From contig JAEWOR010000017.1 of the NCBI GenBank assembly GCA_023399595.1, positions 1-9,262 on the forward strand: 9,262 nucleotides of DNA, given 5' to 3'. Position 1 is the first letter of the stretch. The number at the start of each line of letters is the position of its first letter. The DNA is from Bacteroidota bacterium (GTDB lineage Bacteria; Bacteroidota; Bacteroidia; Flavobacteriales; Weeksellaceae). Below the pieces are notes generated by a model. That model saw only the letters and a program-made list of their open reading frames with translations. It searched no databases and was not told where the DNA came from. The position numbers and the translations under genes were made by a program. Positions 1 to 6,657 of this stretch are shown in pieces.

Positions 1-66
1 CTGCTTAAAGTGTTTTCTACAATCTTCTTCGGTTCCAAAATTCGCCGTAAAACTGAAAATATTCAT
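1..66 (-). CDS. Transposase N-terminus, IS1595-like (partial, runs off left edge)
   Basis: Read on the minus strand from an ATG at 66-64, the first 22 codons encode a protein beginning MNIFSFTANFGTEEDC and continuing RKHFKQ. This resembles the N-terminus of IS1595-family transposases, which usually open with a short NIF-type segment and a 'F..eeaC...' stretch ahead of a zinc ribbon. The zinc ribbon and the DDE catalytic domain would lie beyond the left edge and cannot be seen. A TAnnTTTG promoter-like box sits about 20 nt upstream on the same strand. The family call rests on pattern recognition of a very short stretch, so another zinc-ribbon protein is possible. The gene points away from cas9, so an insertion sequence may border the CRISPR-Cas locus here. 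Its terminal repeat should fall between 67 and 173 but I could not place it. Confidence 0.6.
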   Translation of the reverse strand, partial: MNIFSFTANFGTEEDCRKHFKQ

Positions 67-86
67 CTGTAATAATTTGAATTACA

Positions 87-94
87 CAAATATA
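87..94 (-). promoter_or_regulatory. Possible -7 box (TATATTTG) for the transposase
   Basis: On the minus strand 94-87 reads TATATTTG, an exact fit to the Bacteroidota -7 consensus TAnnTTTG, about 20 nt upstream of the transposase ATG. The nearest upstream TTG leaves only 12 nt of spacing, so the -33 element is poor. In the rest of 67-173 I see no good plus-strand box for cas9. The closest is TAATTTTA at 138-145, which differs from the consensus in its last base. Confidence 0.35.
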
Positions 95-173
95 CAAATT
101 ATTAGGCAATCTTACGGATATTCATATAAATTTTTGTTAATTTTAGAAGATTATTAAAAAAAACTAAATAATC

Positions 174-3100
174 ATGACTAAAAATATACTCGGATTAGAC
201 TTAGGTACCAACTCGATTGGTTGGGCTTTGGTTCAGCAAGATTTTGAAAAAAAACAAGGTGAAATACTTGGAATGGGATCTCGAATTATTCCAATGTCAC
301 AGGATATATTAGGAGAGTTTGGTAGAGGAAATTCTATTTCTCAAACAGCGGAACGTACAGGTTATCGTGGTGTTCGTCGTTTGCGCGAGCGCCATTTACT
401 TCGTCGTGAACGTTTACATCGCACTTTAAATATTTTAGGTTTTTTACCAAAGCATTTTGCCAATGAAATTGATTTTACCAAGCGATTTGGAAAGTTTATC
501 AATCAGGCCGAACCTAAACTTCCATATCAAAATGGTGATTTTCTCTTTAAAAAGTCTTTTCTTGAAATGTTGGAAGATTTTAAAAGCAATCAACCTGAAT
601 TTTTAAAAGACAAAAACGGAAATGATTGTTTGGTTCCTTATGATTGGACGATTTATTACTTGCGTAAGAAAGCCTTATCGCAAAAGATTGAAAAGGAAGA
701 ATTAGCATGGTTAATTCTAAACTTTAATCAAAAACGTGGTTATTATCAATTAAGAGGTGAAGAAGAGGAAGAAAATCCAAATAAGAAAATCGAGTTTCAT
801 TCTTTAAAAATTGTTGAAGTTATTGCGGATGAAGAAGTAAACAAAAAAGGAGAAATTTGGTATTCTCTTCATTTAGAGAATGGCTGGATTTACCGTAGGT
901 CAAGTAAAATATCGTTGCATGATTGGAAAGATAAAGTTCGAGATTTTATTGTAACTACAGATATTAATGATGATGGAACTGAGAAATTAGATAAAGAAGG
1001 TCAAGTAAAACGCAGTTTTCGTGCGCCGAGTGCTGATGATTGGACTTTATTAAAGAAGAAAACAGAGCAAGATATCGATAATTCCAATAAAACAGTTGGA
1101 ACTTACATTTACGAAAAACTATTACTCAATCCAAAACAAAAAATTAAAGGAAAGTTAGTTCGTACGATTGAACGTAAGTTTTATAAAGAGGAGCTCAATC
1201 AAATTCTTAGAAAACAACAAGAATTTCATTCAGAATTACAAAACGAAGAATTGTTGCAAGATTGTGTACGTGAATTGTACAAACACAACGAACAGCACCA
1301 GCAAATGTTGGAATCTAAAGATTTTGTTCATTTGTTTTTAAATGATATCATCTTTTATCAACGTCCTTTAAGAAGTCAAAAATCTTCTATTTCTAATTGT
1401 ACATTAGAAAAACGTATTTCCAAAGAAGGTGTTGTCTTTCCTATAAAAGTCATTTCGAAATCGAATCCATATTATCAAGAATTTCGTCTGTTGCAATGGT
1501 TGCAAAATTTAGAAATTTATAGAAATGAAGATGATGCAAAAGTTACTACTGAATTTATTACTTCTGTAGAAGATAAAGAGGCATTATTTGATTTCTTAAA
1601 TAGTAAAAAGGAAGTTGAGCAGAAGCATGTTATCGAATTTTTATTGAAACAAAAAAGCAACAATAACAAACTTCCAAAAGGAGAAGCGGAAAAATATCGA
1701 TGGAATTATGTGCAGGATAAAAAATATCCGATGAATGAAACGAGATATTTAATTCAATCCAAGTTAGATAAAGTAGAAAATGTTCCAAATGATTTTCTTT
1801 CGTTTGAAAATGAAATGGCTTTGTGGCATATTATCTATTCCGTGAATGATAAAATGGAGTATGAAAAAGCAATCAAAAAATTTGCACTAAAACATCAATT
1901 AGACGAAGCAAGTTTTGTGGAATCGTTTAAGAAATTTCCACCGTTTAAATCAGATTATGGAAGTTTTTCTGAAAAAGCCATTAAAAAATTATTGCCTTTG
2001 ATGCGATTTGGGAAAAATTGGAATTTTGATTGTATATCTGCTGAGTCTAAAGAACGAATTGATAAAATATTGACGGGAGAATATGACGAAAAAATTAAAG
2101 ATAGAGTTCGCGAAAAGGCCGAACAGTTTAATTTAACAACAGAAAATAATTTTCAAAATCTCCCGCTTTGGTTGGCTCAGTATGTTGTGTATGGTCGTCA
2201 TTCTGAAAGCGAGATTACAGGAAAATGGAATTATGTTTCTGATTTAGAAAATTATCTAAAAGAATTTAAACAGCATTCGCTTCGTAATCCTATTGTAGAG
2301 CAAGTTATTACTGAAACCTTGCGTGTTGTAAAAGATATTTGGCAACAATACGGAAAAGGTGCACAAGATTTCTTTTCAGAAATTCATGTTGAATTAGGTC
2401 GTGAAATGAAAAATACTGCTGATGAACGTAAACGCTTAACTAATGTAGTTACCGAAAATGAAAACACCAATTTGCGTATTAAAGCATTGTTGGCGGAATT
2501 AGCCTTGGATTCAACTATAGAAAATGTGCGCCCATATTCGCCGATGCAACAGGATATTTTAAAAATTTATGAAGAAGGTGTCTTAAGTTCCGAAGAAAAT
2601 ATAGAAGATGATATTTTAAAAATTAGTAAAACAGCGCAACCAACAAAATCAGAATTAATTCGCTATAAACTTTGGCTAGAGCAAAAATATCAATCGCCTT
2701 ATACAGGGCAAATGATTCCGTTAAATAAGCTGTTTACACCTGAGTATGAAATCGAACATGTAATTCCTCAAAGTCGTTATTTTGATGACAGTTTAAGTAA
2801 TAAGATTATTTGCGAATCGGCAGTAAATAAGTTGAAAGACCATCAACTCGGTTTTGAGTTTATCAAAAATCATCATGGACAGACAGTTGAGTTGGGTAAT
2901 GGAAAATCAGTTCGTGTTTTAGAAGCTGAAGCCTATGAAAGCTTTGTAAAAAAGAATTACGATAAAAACAGAGGTAAGCGTAATAAACTCCTGTTAGAAG
3001 ATATTCCGGAGAAAATGATAGAACGCCAACTGAATGACACGCGTTATATCAGCAAATACATCAGTCAATTACTTTCGAATATTGTTCGTGATGTTACGCC

Positions 3101-4529
3101 AGATTCAAAAGATGATGGGATAAATTCGATTAATGTATTACCTGGAAATGGTAAAATTACGACGCGCCTAAAACAAGATTGGGGCTTAAATGACGTTTGG
3201 AACGAATTGATTTTGCCACGTTTTGAGCGAATGAACGAAATTACACAAACTCATGATTACACAAATTGGAATGAAAATCACCAGAAGTTTTTACCAACCG
3301 TTCCTATAGAATTATCAAAAGGTTTTTCAAAAAAGCGTATTGATCACAGACATCACGCTATGGATGCTTTGGTGATTGCTTGTGCAACGCGCGATCATAT
3401 TAATTTATTAAATAATGAATCGGCAAAATCCCAAACCAAAAGATATGATCTGAATCGAAAGCTTCGTATTTACGAAAAAATAACATATAAGGATCAAAAA
3501 ACAGGAGAACAAATAACTCGTGAAGTTCCAAAAGATTTCTTAAAACCTTGGACTCAATTTACAATAGAAGCAAAAAATGCATTAGAAAATATTGTAGTGA
3601 GCTTTAAACAGAACACACGGGTTATTAATAAAGCAACTAACTATTACGAAAGTTATAAAGACGAAAACGGGAATTTACGTTTAGATAAAAATGGAAAGCC
3701 TAAAAAGGATTTTGTAGAACAAAAAGGTATGAATTGGGTGGTTAGAAAACCATTGCATAAAGAAACCGTTTCTGGGCAAGTACATTTAGACCGAGTGAAG
3801 GTTGCGAAAGGTAAAATTCTTTCTGCTACGCGTAAATCTTTAGATACAACATTTAATGAAAAGACAATTCAATCCATTACCGATACTGGAATTCAGAAAA
3901 TATTATTGAATTATTTAAAAGCCAAAGGAAGTCCTGAAGTTGCTTTTTCTCACGAAGGAATAGAAGAAATGAATAAAAATATTTCTATTTATAATGAAGG
4001 TAAAAATCATCAACCTATTCTTAAAGTGCGCGTTTTTGAACAAGGAAGTAAATTTACTTTAGGTGAAACGGGTAATAAAATTAAGAAGTTTGTAGAAGCG
4101 GCAAAAGGAACGAATCTATTTTTCGGCGTTTATGAAGATAAAGCAGGTAAACGCAGTTACGATACTATTCCTTTAAATTTAGTGATAGAACGTCAAAAAC
4201 AAGGACTTTCGCCAGTTCCAGAAACCAATGATAAAGGAAATCGATTATTATTTCACTTATCACCTAATGATTTGGTTGTTATACCTAAAGATGGTGATAT
4301 AAATAGTAAAGATGTTTACAAAGTGGTGAGCTTTACAGGAGGGCGCTTATATGTAATACCACATTTTGTATCTACTGTAATTGTAAATAAAATTGAATAT
4401 ACTCAATTGAATAAAATTGAACTGACTAAAGAGAAAGATTTGATTAAAAAAATAGAATTTGATAGATTAGGTAATTTAATTTCTAAATCATCAAAACTTG
4501 AAGAATTATTTTCCAGAAGTCGAATCTAA
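174..4529 (+). CDS. cas9: CRISPR-associated endonuclease Cas9, type II-C
   Basis: RNA-guided DNA endonuclease of 1451 residues, within the usual size range for Bacteroidota type II-C Cas9. RuvC-I is at the N-terminus (ILGLDLGTNSIGWAL, catalytic D9). An arginine-rich bridge helix follows at about residues 57-88. The REC region runs to about 700. RuvC-II (HVELGRE) places the catalytic glutamate at E740. The HNH domain holds YEIEHVIPQS with catalytic H862 and N885, the same 23-residue spacing as in the Streptococcus enzyme. RuvC-III (HHAMD) gives H1061 and D1064. The WED/PAM-interacting region fills the rest. All catalytic residues are present, so the protein should be active. The ATG at 174 is preceded by an A-rich leader, typical of this phylum, with no Shine-Dalgarno. 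The usual C-terminal DRLGN motif (from D1430) is followed by about 17 extra residues that overlap the PIN gene in another frame. First gene of cas9-PIN-cas1-cas2. Confidence 0.97.
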   Translation: MTKNILGLDLGTNSIGWALVQQDFEKKQGEILGMGSRIIPMSQDILGEFGRGNSISQTAERTGYRGVRRLRERHLLRRERLHRTLNILGFLPKHFANEIDFTKRFGKFINQAEPKLPYQNGDFLFKKSFLEMLEDFKSNQPEFLKDKNGNDCLVPYDWTIYYLRKKALSQKIEKEELAWLILNFNQKRGYYQLRGEEEEENPNKKIEFHSLKIVEVIADEEVNKKGEIWYSLHLENGWIYRRSSKISLHDWKDKVRDFIVTTDINDDGTEKLDKEGQVKRSFRAPSADDWTLLKKKTEQDIDNSNKTVGTYIYEKLLLNPKQKIKGKLVRTIERKFYKEELNQILRKQQEFHSELQNEELLQDCVRELYKHNEQHQQMLESKDFVHLFLNDIIFYQRPLRSQKSSISNCTLEKRISKEGVVFPIKVISKSNPYYQEFRLLQWLQNLEIYRNEDDAKVTTEFITSVEDKEALFDFLNSKKEVEQKHVIEFLLKQKSNNNKLPKGEAEKYRWNYVQDKKYPMNETRYLIQSKLDKVENVPNDFLSFENEMALWHIIYSVNDKMEYEKAIKKFALKHQLDEASFVESFKKFPPFKSDYGSFSEKAIKKLLPLMRFGKNWNFDCISAESKERIDKILTGEYDEKIKDRVREKAEQFNLTTENNFQNLPLWLAQYVVYGRHSESEITGKWNYVSDLENYLKEFKQHSLRNPIVEQVITETLRVVKDIWQQYGKGAQDFFSEIHVELGREMKNTADERKRLTNVVTENENTNLRIKALLAELALDSTIENVRPYSPMQQDILKIYEEGVLSSEENIEDDILKISKTAQPTKSELIRYKLWLEQKYQSPYTGQMIPLNKLFTPEYEIEHVIPQSRYFDDSLSNKIICESAVNKLKDHQLGFEFIKNHHGQTVELGNGKSVRVLEAEAYESFVKKNYDKNRGKRNKLLLEDIPEKMIERQLNDTRYISKYISQLLSNIVRDVTPDSKDDGINSINVLPGNGKITTRLKQDWGLNDVWNELILPRFERMNEITQTHDYTNWNENHQKFLPTVPIELSKGFSKKRIDHRHHAMDALVIACATRDHINLLNNESAKSQTKRYDLNRKLRIYEKITYKDQKTGEQITREVPKDFLKPWTQFTIEAKNALENIVVSFKQNTRVINKATNYYESYKDENGNLRLDKNGKPKKDFVEQKGMNWVVRKPLHKETVSGQVHLDRVKVAKGKILSATRKSLDTTFNEKTIQSITDTGIQKILLNYLKAKGSPEVAFSHEGIEEMNKNISIYNEGKNHQPILKVRVFEQGSKFTLGETGNKIKKFVEAAKGTNLFFGVYEDKAGKRSYDTIPLNLVIERQKQGLSPVPETNDKGNRLLFHLSPNDLVVIPKDGDINSKDVYKVVSFTGGRLYVIPHFVSTVIVNKIEYTQLNKIELTKEKDLIKKIEFDRLGNLISKSSKLEELFSRSRI

Positions 4530-4926
4530 AAAAGCCATAGATACAAATATTTTAGTTTATGCTTTTCAGAATGATAATTTGGGACTAAAAAATAAGTCTA
4601 TTGATTTATTTATGAATGAAAATCTAGTAGTATCTCATTTTGTATTAATTAAATTTATACACGTTATACATACAATTTCTAAAATGGATAAACGTGAAAC
4701 TTTGAAACTTATAATAGAATCTTTAGGGATAATAAGAACAAATTATTGTTATATGGAAACTTATAATCTAGCTTATTTTATTGTGAAACGATATAGAATT
4801 TCTCTTAAGGATTCGATTATAATTGCCGATGTCATCTTGAGTGATTGTACAATTTTATATTCAAGAGATATGCAACATAATCAAATATTTGAAAAAAAAA
4901 CAAGAATAATTAATCCATTTATTTAA
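4498..4926 (+). CDS. PIN-domain protein (VapC-like), possibly degenerate
   Basis: A 142-residue protein with a PIN-nuclease pattern: IDTNILVYAF (first acidic residue D15), a C-terminal block with KDSIIIAD (D105) and ILYSRDMQH (D124). PIN domains of VapC-type toxins cleave RNA using a cluster of acidic residues. The second acidic position, normally glutamate in a 'vlnEf' motif, appears as lysine (VLIKF, K52), so activity is doubtful. The only start that opens the whole frame is a TTG at 4498, inside cas9. The domain proper begins near residue 12 with no ATG nearby, so the native start may have been lost. No antitoxin gene is visible. The gene overlaps cas9 by 32 nt and stops 2 nt before the cas1 ATG, so it is probably co-transcribed and perhaps translationally coupled. 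GC is about 20-23% in sampled 60-nt stretches, against about 42% in cas1, which suggests separate origin. PIN genes are not a standard part of type II-C loci. Confidence 0.7.
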   Translation: MKNYFPEVESKKAIDTNILVYAFQNDNLGLKNKSIDLFMNENLVVSHFVLIKFIHVIHTISKMDKRETLKLIIESLGIIRTNYCYMETYNLAYFIVKRYRISLKDSIIIADVILSDCTILYSRDMQHNQIFEKKTRIINPFI

Positions 4927-4928
4927 CC

Positions 4929-5822
4929 ATGATCACCCGCTCCATCTACATCGGCAATCCAGCCTATCTCAAACTCAAAGATGAGCAGATGCATATTTTG
5001 TGTCCCCAAACCAAGGAAACAAAAGGGAAAGTTCCTGTGGAGGATTTGGGATTGCTCATGTTGGATCATTTTCAGATTACGGTTTCGCACCAACTCATTC
5101 AGAAAATGATGGGCAATAATGTGGTGGTCATTAGTTGCGACGCACATCATTTGCCACACGGCATTATGTTGCCTTTGTATGGACATTCCGAACATTCAGA
5201 CCGCGTAAAAGACCAATTAGAAGCTAGCGAACCGCTGAAAAAGCAACTCTGGAAACAAACCGTAGAATGCAAAATTGAAAATCAAACTGAAATCCTAAAA
5301 AGATTAGGAAATTATTTCGAGCCCATGTTGGAGTACAAAAATAATGTAAAAAGTGGCGATAGCACCAATATGGAAGGCATTGCGGCACAACATTATTGGA
5401 AATACCTTATCAGTCACGATTTTTTACGACAGCGCTTTGGCGATTCTCCCAATCAGTTTTTCAATTTCGGATATGCGGTGTTGAGGTCAATGGTCGCACG
5501 AGCCATTGTAGAAACGGGTTTGCTGCCCGTTTTGGGAATCTTTCACAAAAACAAATACAATCCGTATTGTTTGGCAGATGATATCATGGAGCCATATCGC
5601 CCTTTTGTCGATTTATTGGTGATGCAATGGTTGGATAAAAACCCAGAAACTGAGGATTTGACTAAAGAATTTAAAGCCCATGTTCTTCAAATTGCAACCA
5701 TGGATGTGCAAATTGATGACAAGAAAAGACCGCTGATGGTGGCTTTAAAAACAAGCGTTTCTTCTTTGTATAAATGTTACACGGGAGAAAAAAGAGTAAT
5801 TTCCTATCCAGAATTGCCATGA
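4929..5822 (+). CDS. cas1: CRISPR integrase Cas1, type II
   Basis: Cas1 is the catalytic subunit of the Cas1-Cas2 integrase that inserts new spacers at the end of the array. The 297-residue length is usual for type II Cas1. The metal-binding residues can be placed: E149 (in MEGIAAQHYW), H206 (in FHKNKYNP) and E221 (in LADDIMEPYRP), matching the E-H-E set of type II Cas1. An N-terminal beta-rich part and a C-terminal helical part are consistent with an intact protein. The ATG at 4929 is 2 nt after the PIN stop codon, so translation is likely coupled. Base composition (about 42% GC in sampled 60-nt lines) is clearly higher than in the upstream PIN gene and in cas9 (about 33% in a sampled line). 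Cas2 follows, but only after a 225-nt repeat-like insert, whereas these two genes are usually close together. Confidence 0.96.
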   Translation: MITRSIYIGNPAYLKLKDEQMHILCPQTKETKGKVPVEDLGLLMLDHFQITVSHQLIQKMMGNNVVVISCDAHHLPHGIMLPLYGHSEHSDRVKDQLEASEPLKKQLWKQTVECKIENQTEILKRLGNYFEPMLEYKNNVKSGDSTNMEGIAAQHYWKYLISHDFLRQRFGDSPNQFFNFGYAVLRSMVARAIVETGLLPVLGIFHKNKYNPYCLADDIMEPYRPFVDLLVMQWLDKNPETEDLTKEFKAHVLQIATMDVQIDDKKRPLMVALKTSVSSLYKCYTGEKRVISYPELP

Positions 5823-5845
5823 CTATTTTTGCTACTTGGGCGTGC

Positions 5846-5921
5846 CCCTTTGTTTCTCCAACGCTTAAACCTTATAGGTTTTGGAAACCTATAAGGTTTT
5901 CCCCAGCACCAAAACAAAGGG
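5846..5921. repeat. Nested inverted repeat in the cas1-cas2 gap
   Basis: An outer pair CCCTTTGTTT (5846-5855) and AAACAAAGGG (5912-5921) encloses a perfect inner pair AAACCTTATAGGTTT (5867-5881) and AAACCTATAAGGTTT (5885-5899), separated by only TGG. The upstream GGGC-GT-GCCC (5838-5847) is also self-complementary. As RNA this would form a long cruciform-like hairpin. The arrangement resembles dispersed palindromic intergenic repeats that I recall from flavobacterial genomes, but copy number cannot be seen here. It could act as a transcription attenuator or RNA-processing site between cas1 and cas2. Confidence 0.8.
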
Positions 5922-6047
5922 TCGATCTACGTGCAGTCGCTGTGTTCGGCTCGTCGGCTGCGCTTCGCTCTGCCGCCTCACCTCACACGAGCTCCAACAA
6001 TGCACTTCGCCCTCACGCGAAAGACTGTGTAAAACACCATTTTCACC
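5922..6047. other. GC-rich non-coding remainder of the insert before cas2
   Basis: This stretch follows the nested palindrome and is strikingly GC-rich: I count 58 G+C in the 90 nt from 5931 to 6020 (64%), while cas9 is near 33%. It holds C-rich, CG-rich runs with no plausible coding frame. An open frame from 5774 to 6067 crosses it but is low-complexity and out of frame with cas1. No TAnnTTTG promoter box is visible ahead of cas2. It is probably the second half of a dispersed intergenic repeat unit that inserted between cas1 and cas2. Confidence 0.5.
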
Positions 6048-6386
6048 ATGAATTCCGAACGATTTAACGCTTATCGAATTATGTGGGTTTTAGTTTTATA
6101 CGATTTACCAACCGACACCAAAGCCAATATGCGAGCCGCCAATCGCTTCCGAAAAGGATTGATTGATGACGGTTTCTCATTGTTTCAGTTTTCCATGTAT
6201 GTTCGTCATTGTCCCAGTCGGGAAAACGCTGAAGTTCATATCAAAAGAGTAAAACTCATGCTTCCCAAAGCCGGGAAAGTAGCCATTATGTGCATAACCG
6301 ATAAGCAATTTGGAGACATCGAAATTTTCTTTGCCAGAAGCAAAGAAGAACCACCACCCACTTTTCAACAACTCGAATTATTTTAA
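6048..6386 (+). CDS. cas2: CRISPR-associated protein Cas2, type II-C
   Basis: Cas2 is the structural dimer at the centre of the Cas1-Cas2 spacer-integration complex. The 112-residue protein has the ferredoxin-like beta strand WVLVLYDLPT with the conserved aspartate D19, the YVRHCPSRENAEVH block, KVAIMCITDKQFG, and the C-terminal QQLELF ending usual for Bacteroidota type II-C Cas2. Length and ends are normal, so it appears intact. ATG 6048 gives the family's usual MNSERFNAYRIMW start. It is the last protein gene of the cas operon. No separate promoter is seen, so it probably depends on read-through across the 225-nt repeat insert behind cas1. Its GC (47% in one sampled 60-nt line) groups it with cas1 rather than cas9. 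Confidence 0.96.
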   Translation: MNSERFNAYRIMWVLVLYDLPTDTKANMRAANRFRKGLIDDGFSLFQFSMYVRHCPSRENAEVHIKRVKLMLPKAGKVAIMCITDKQFGDIEIFFARSKEEPPPTFQQLELF

Positions 6387-6409
6387 TTTTTCGAATCCTA
6401 AAAACACCA

Positions 6410-6436
6410 AAAAACCACCTATAAACACTGGTTTTT
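6410..6436 (+). terminator. Weak hairpin terminator after cas2
   Basis: AAAAACCA (6410-6417) and TGGTTTTT (6429-6436) can form an 8-bp stem around an 11-nt loop, 24 nt after the cas2 stop codon. The A and T runs make it usable in both directions. Only three G-C pairs are present, so it would be weak. It could end the cas transcript or a leftward RNA from the copy A region. Confidence 0.4.
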
Positions 6437-6446
6437 ACCTTTTGAG

Positions 6447-6561
6447 GTTGTGTTGTATTTTAAAGCAACTCAAAAAATGAAATCCTGGAAGGGAATGCTG
6501 CGGACGGGATTCAGTGAAATGCAAAAGCAAAAGTATAGGCTGAACTAAAGCCATTCAAAAA
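6447..6561 (+). ncRNA. tracrRNA-like copy A (probably degenerate duplicate)
   Basis: This 115-nt element aligns without gaps to 6735-6849 with 19 differences (about 83% identity). Positions 6447-6482 match the repeat segment GTTGTG...TGAAA, 6483-6549 are a 67-nt insert, and 6550-6561 (GCCATTCAAAAA) correspond to the repeat end GCAATTCACAAC with damage. In the plus sense it would be an anti-repeat to a minus-strand crRNA. Its lower-stem pairing is broken by mismatches and its upper part also differs from the intact repeat. A hairpin at 6625-6647 lies downstream. I read it as a decayed or diverged second tracrRNA, not as a working one. A leftward RNA from the same DNA is possible, because a good minus-strand promoter-like pair falls inside it. 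Confidence 0.5.
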
Positions 6562-6624
6562 ATCTTTAAAATTGTAAATGATTAAGGGAATAAATCCCAT
6601 TTTTAAAATCCTATAAAACAAATA

Positions 6625-6647
6625 AACCTTCTGAAAAACAGAAGGTT
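6625..6647 (-). terminator. Hairpin with T-rich tail (leftward), left of the array
   Basis: AACCTTCTG (6625-6633), a five-base loop, then CAGAAGGTT (6639-6647) form a perfect 9-bp stem. On the minus strand the stem is followed by TTTATTTGTTTT, so it best fits termination of leftward transcription coming out of the CRISPR repeat. On the plus strand the following bases are less T-rich (TTAATCATT). It could alternatively be a 3' hairpin of a copy A transcript. Confidence 0.55.
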
Positions 6648-6657
6648 AATCATTGAG

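Noticed and set aside
102..110. TTAGGCAA occurring near 103, 6953 and 9154
   Set aside because: An eight-base match in three unrelated contexts, one of them the coding end of the IS982 transposase, is within chance after scanning for repeats.
4498..4534. Programmed frameshift that would fuse Cas9 to the PIN domain
   Set aside because: The PIN frame is +1 to cas9 and an A run follows the stop codon, but no recognised +1 shift signal is present. A TTG re-initiation is simpler.
4923..5195. Minus-strand open frame of 90 codons across the start of cas1
   Set aside because: It is entirely antisense to a conserved cas1 and shows no family motif or promoter.
5774..6067. Open frame of 97 codons from the end of cas1 into the repeat insert
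   Set aside because: It overlaps cas1 in another frame and translates the palindrome and GC-rich repeat into low-complexity sequence.
6387..6446. Plus-strand promoter at TACCTTTTG (6437-6445) ahead of copy A
   Set aside because: Spacing between TA and TTTG is one base too long and no TTG lies about 20 nt upstream, so support is too weak to list it.
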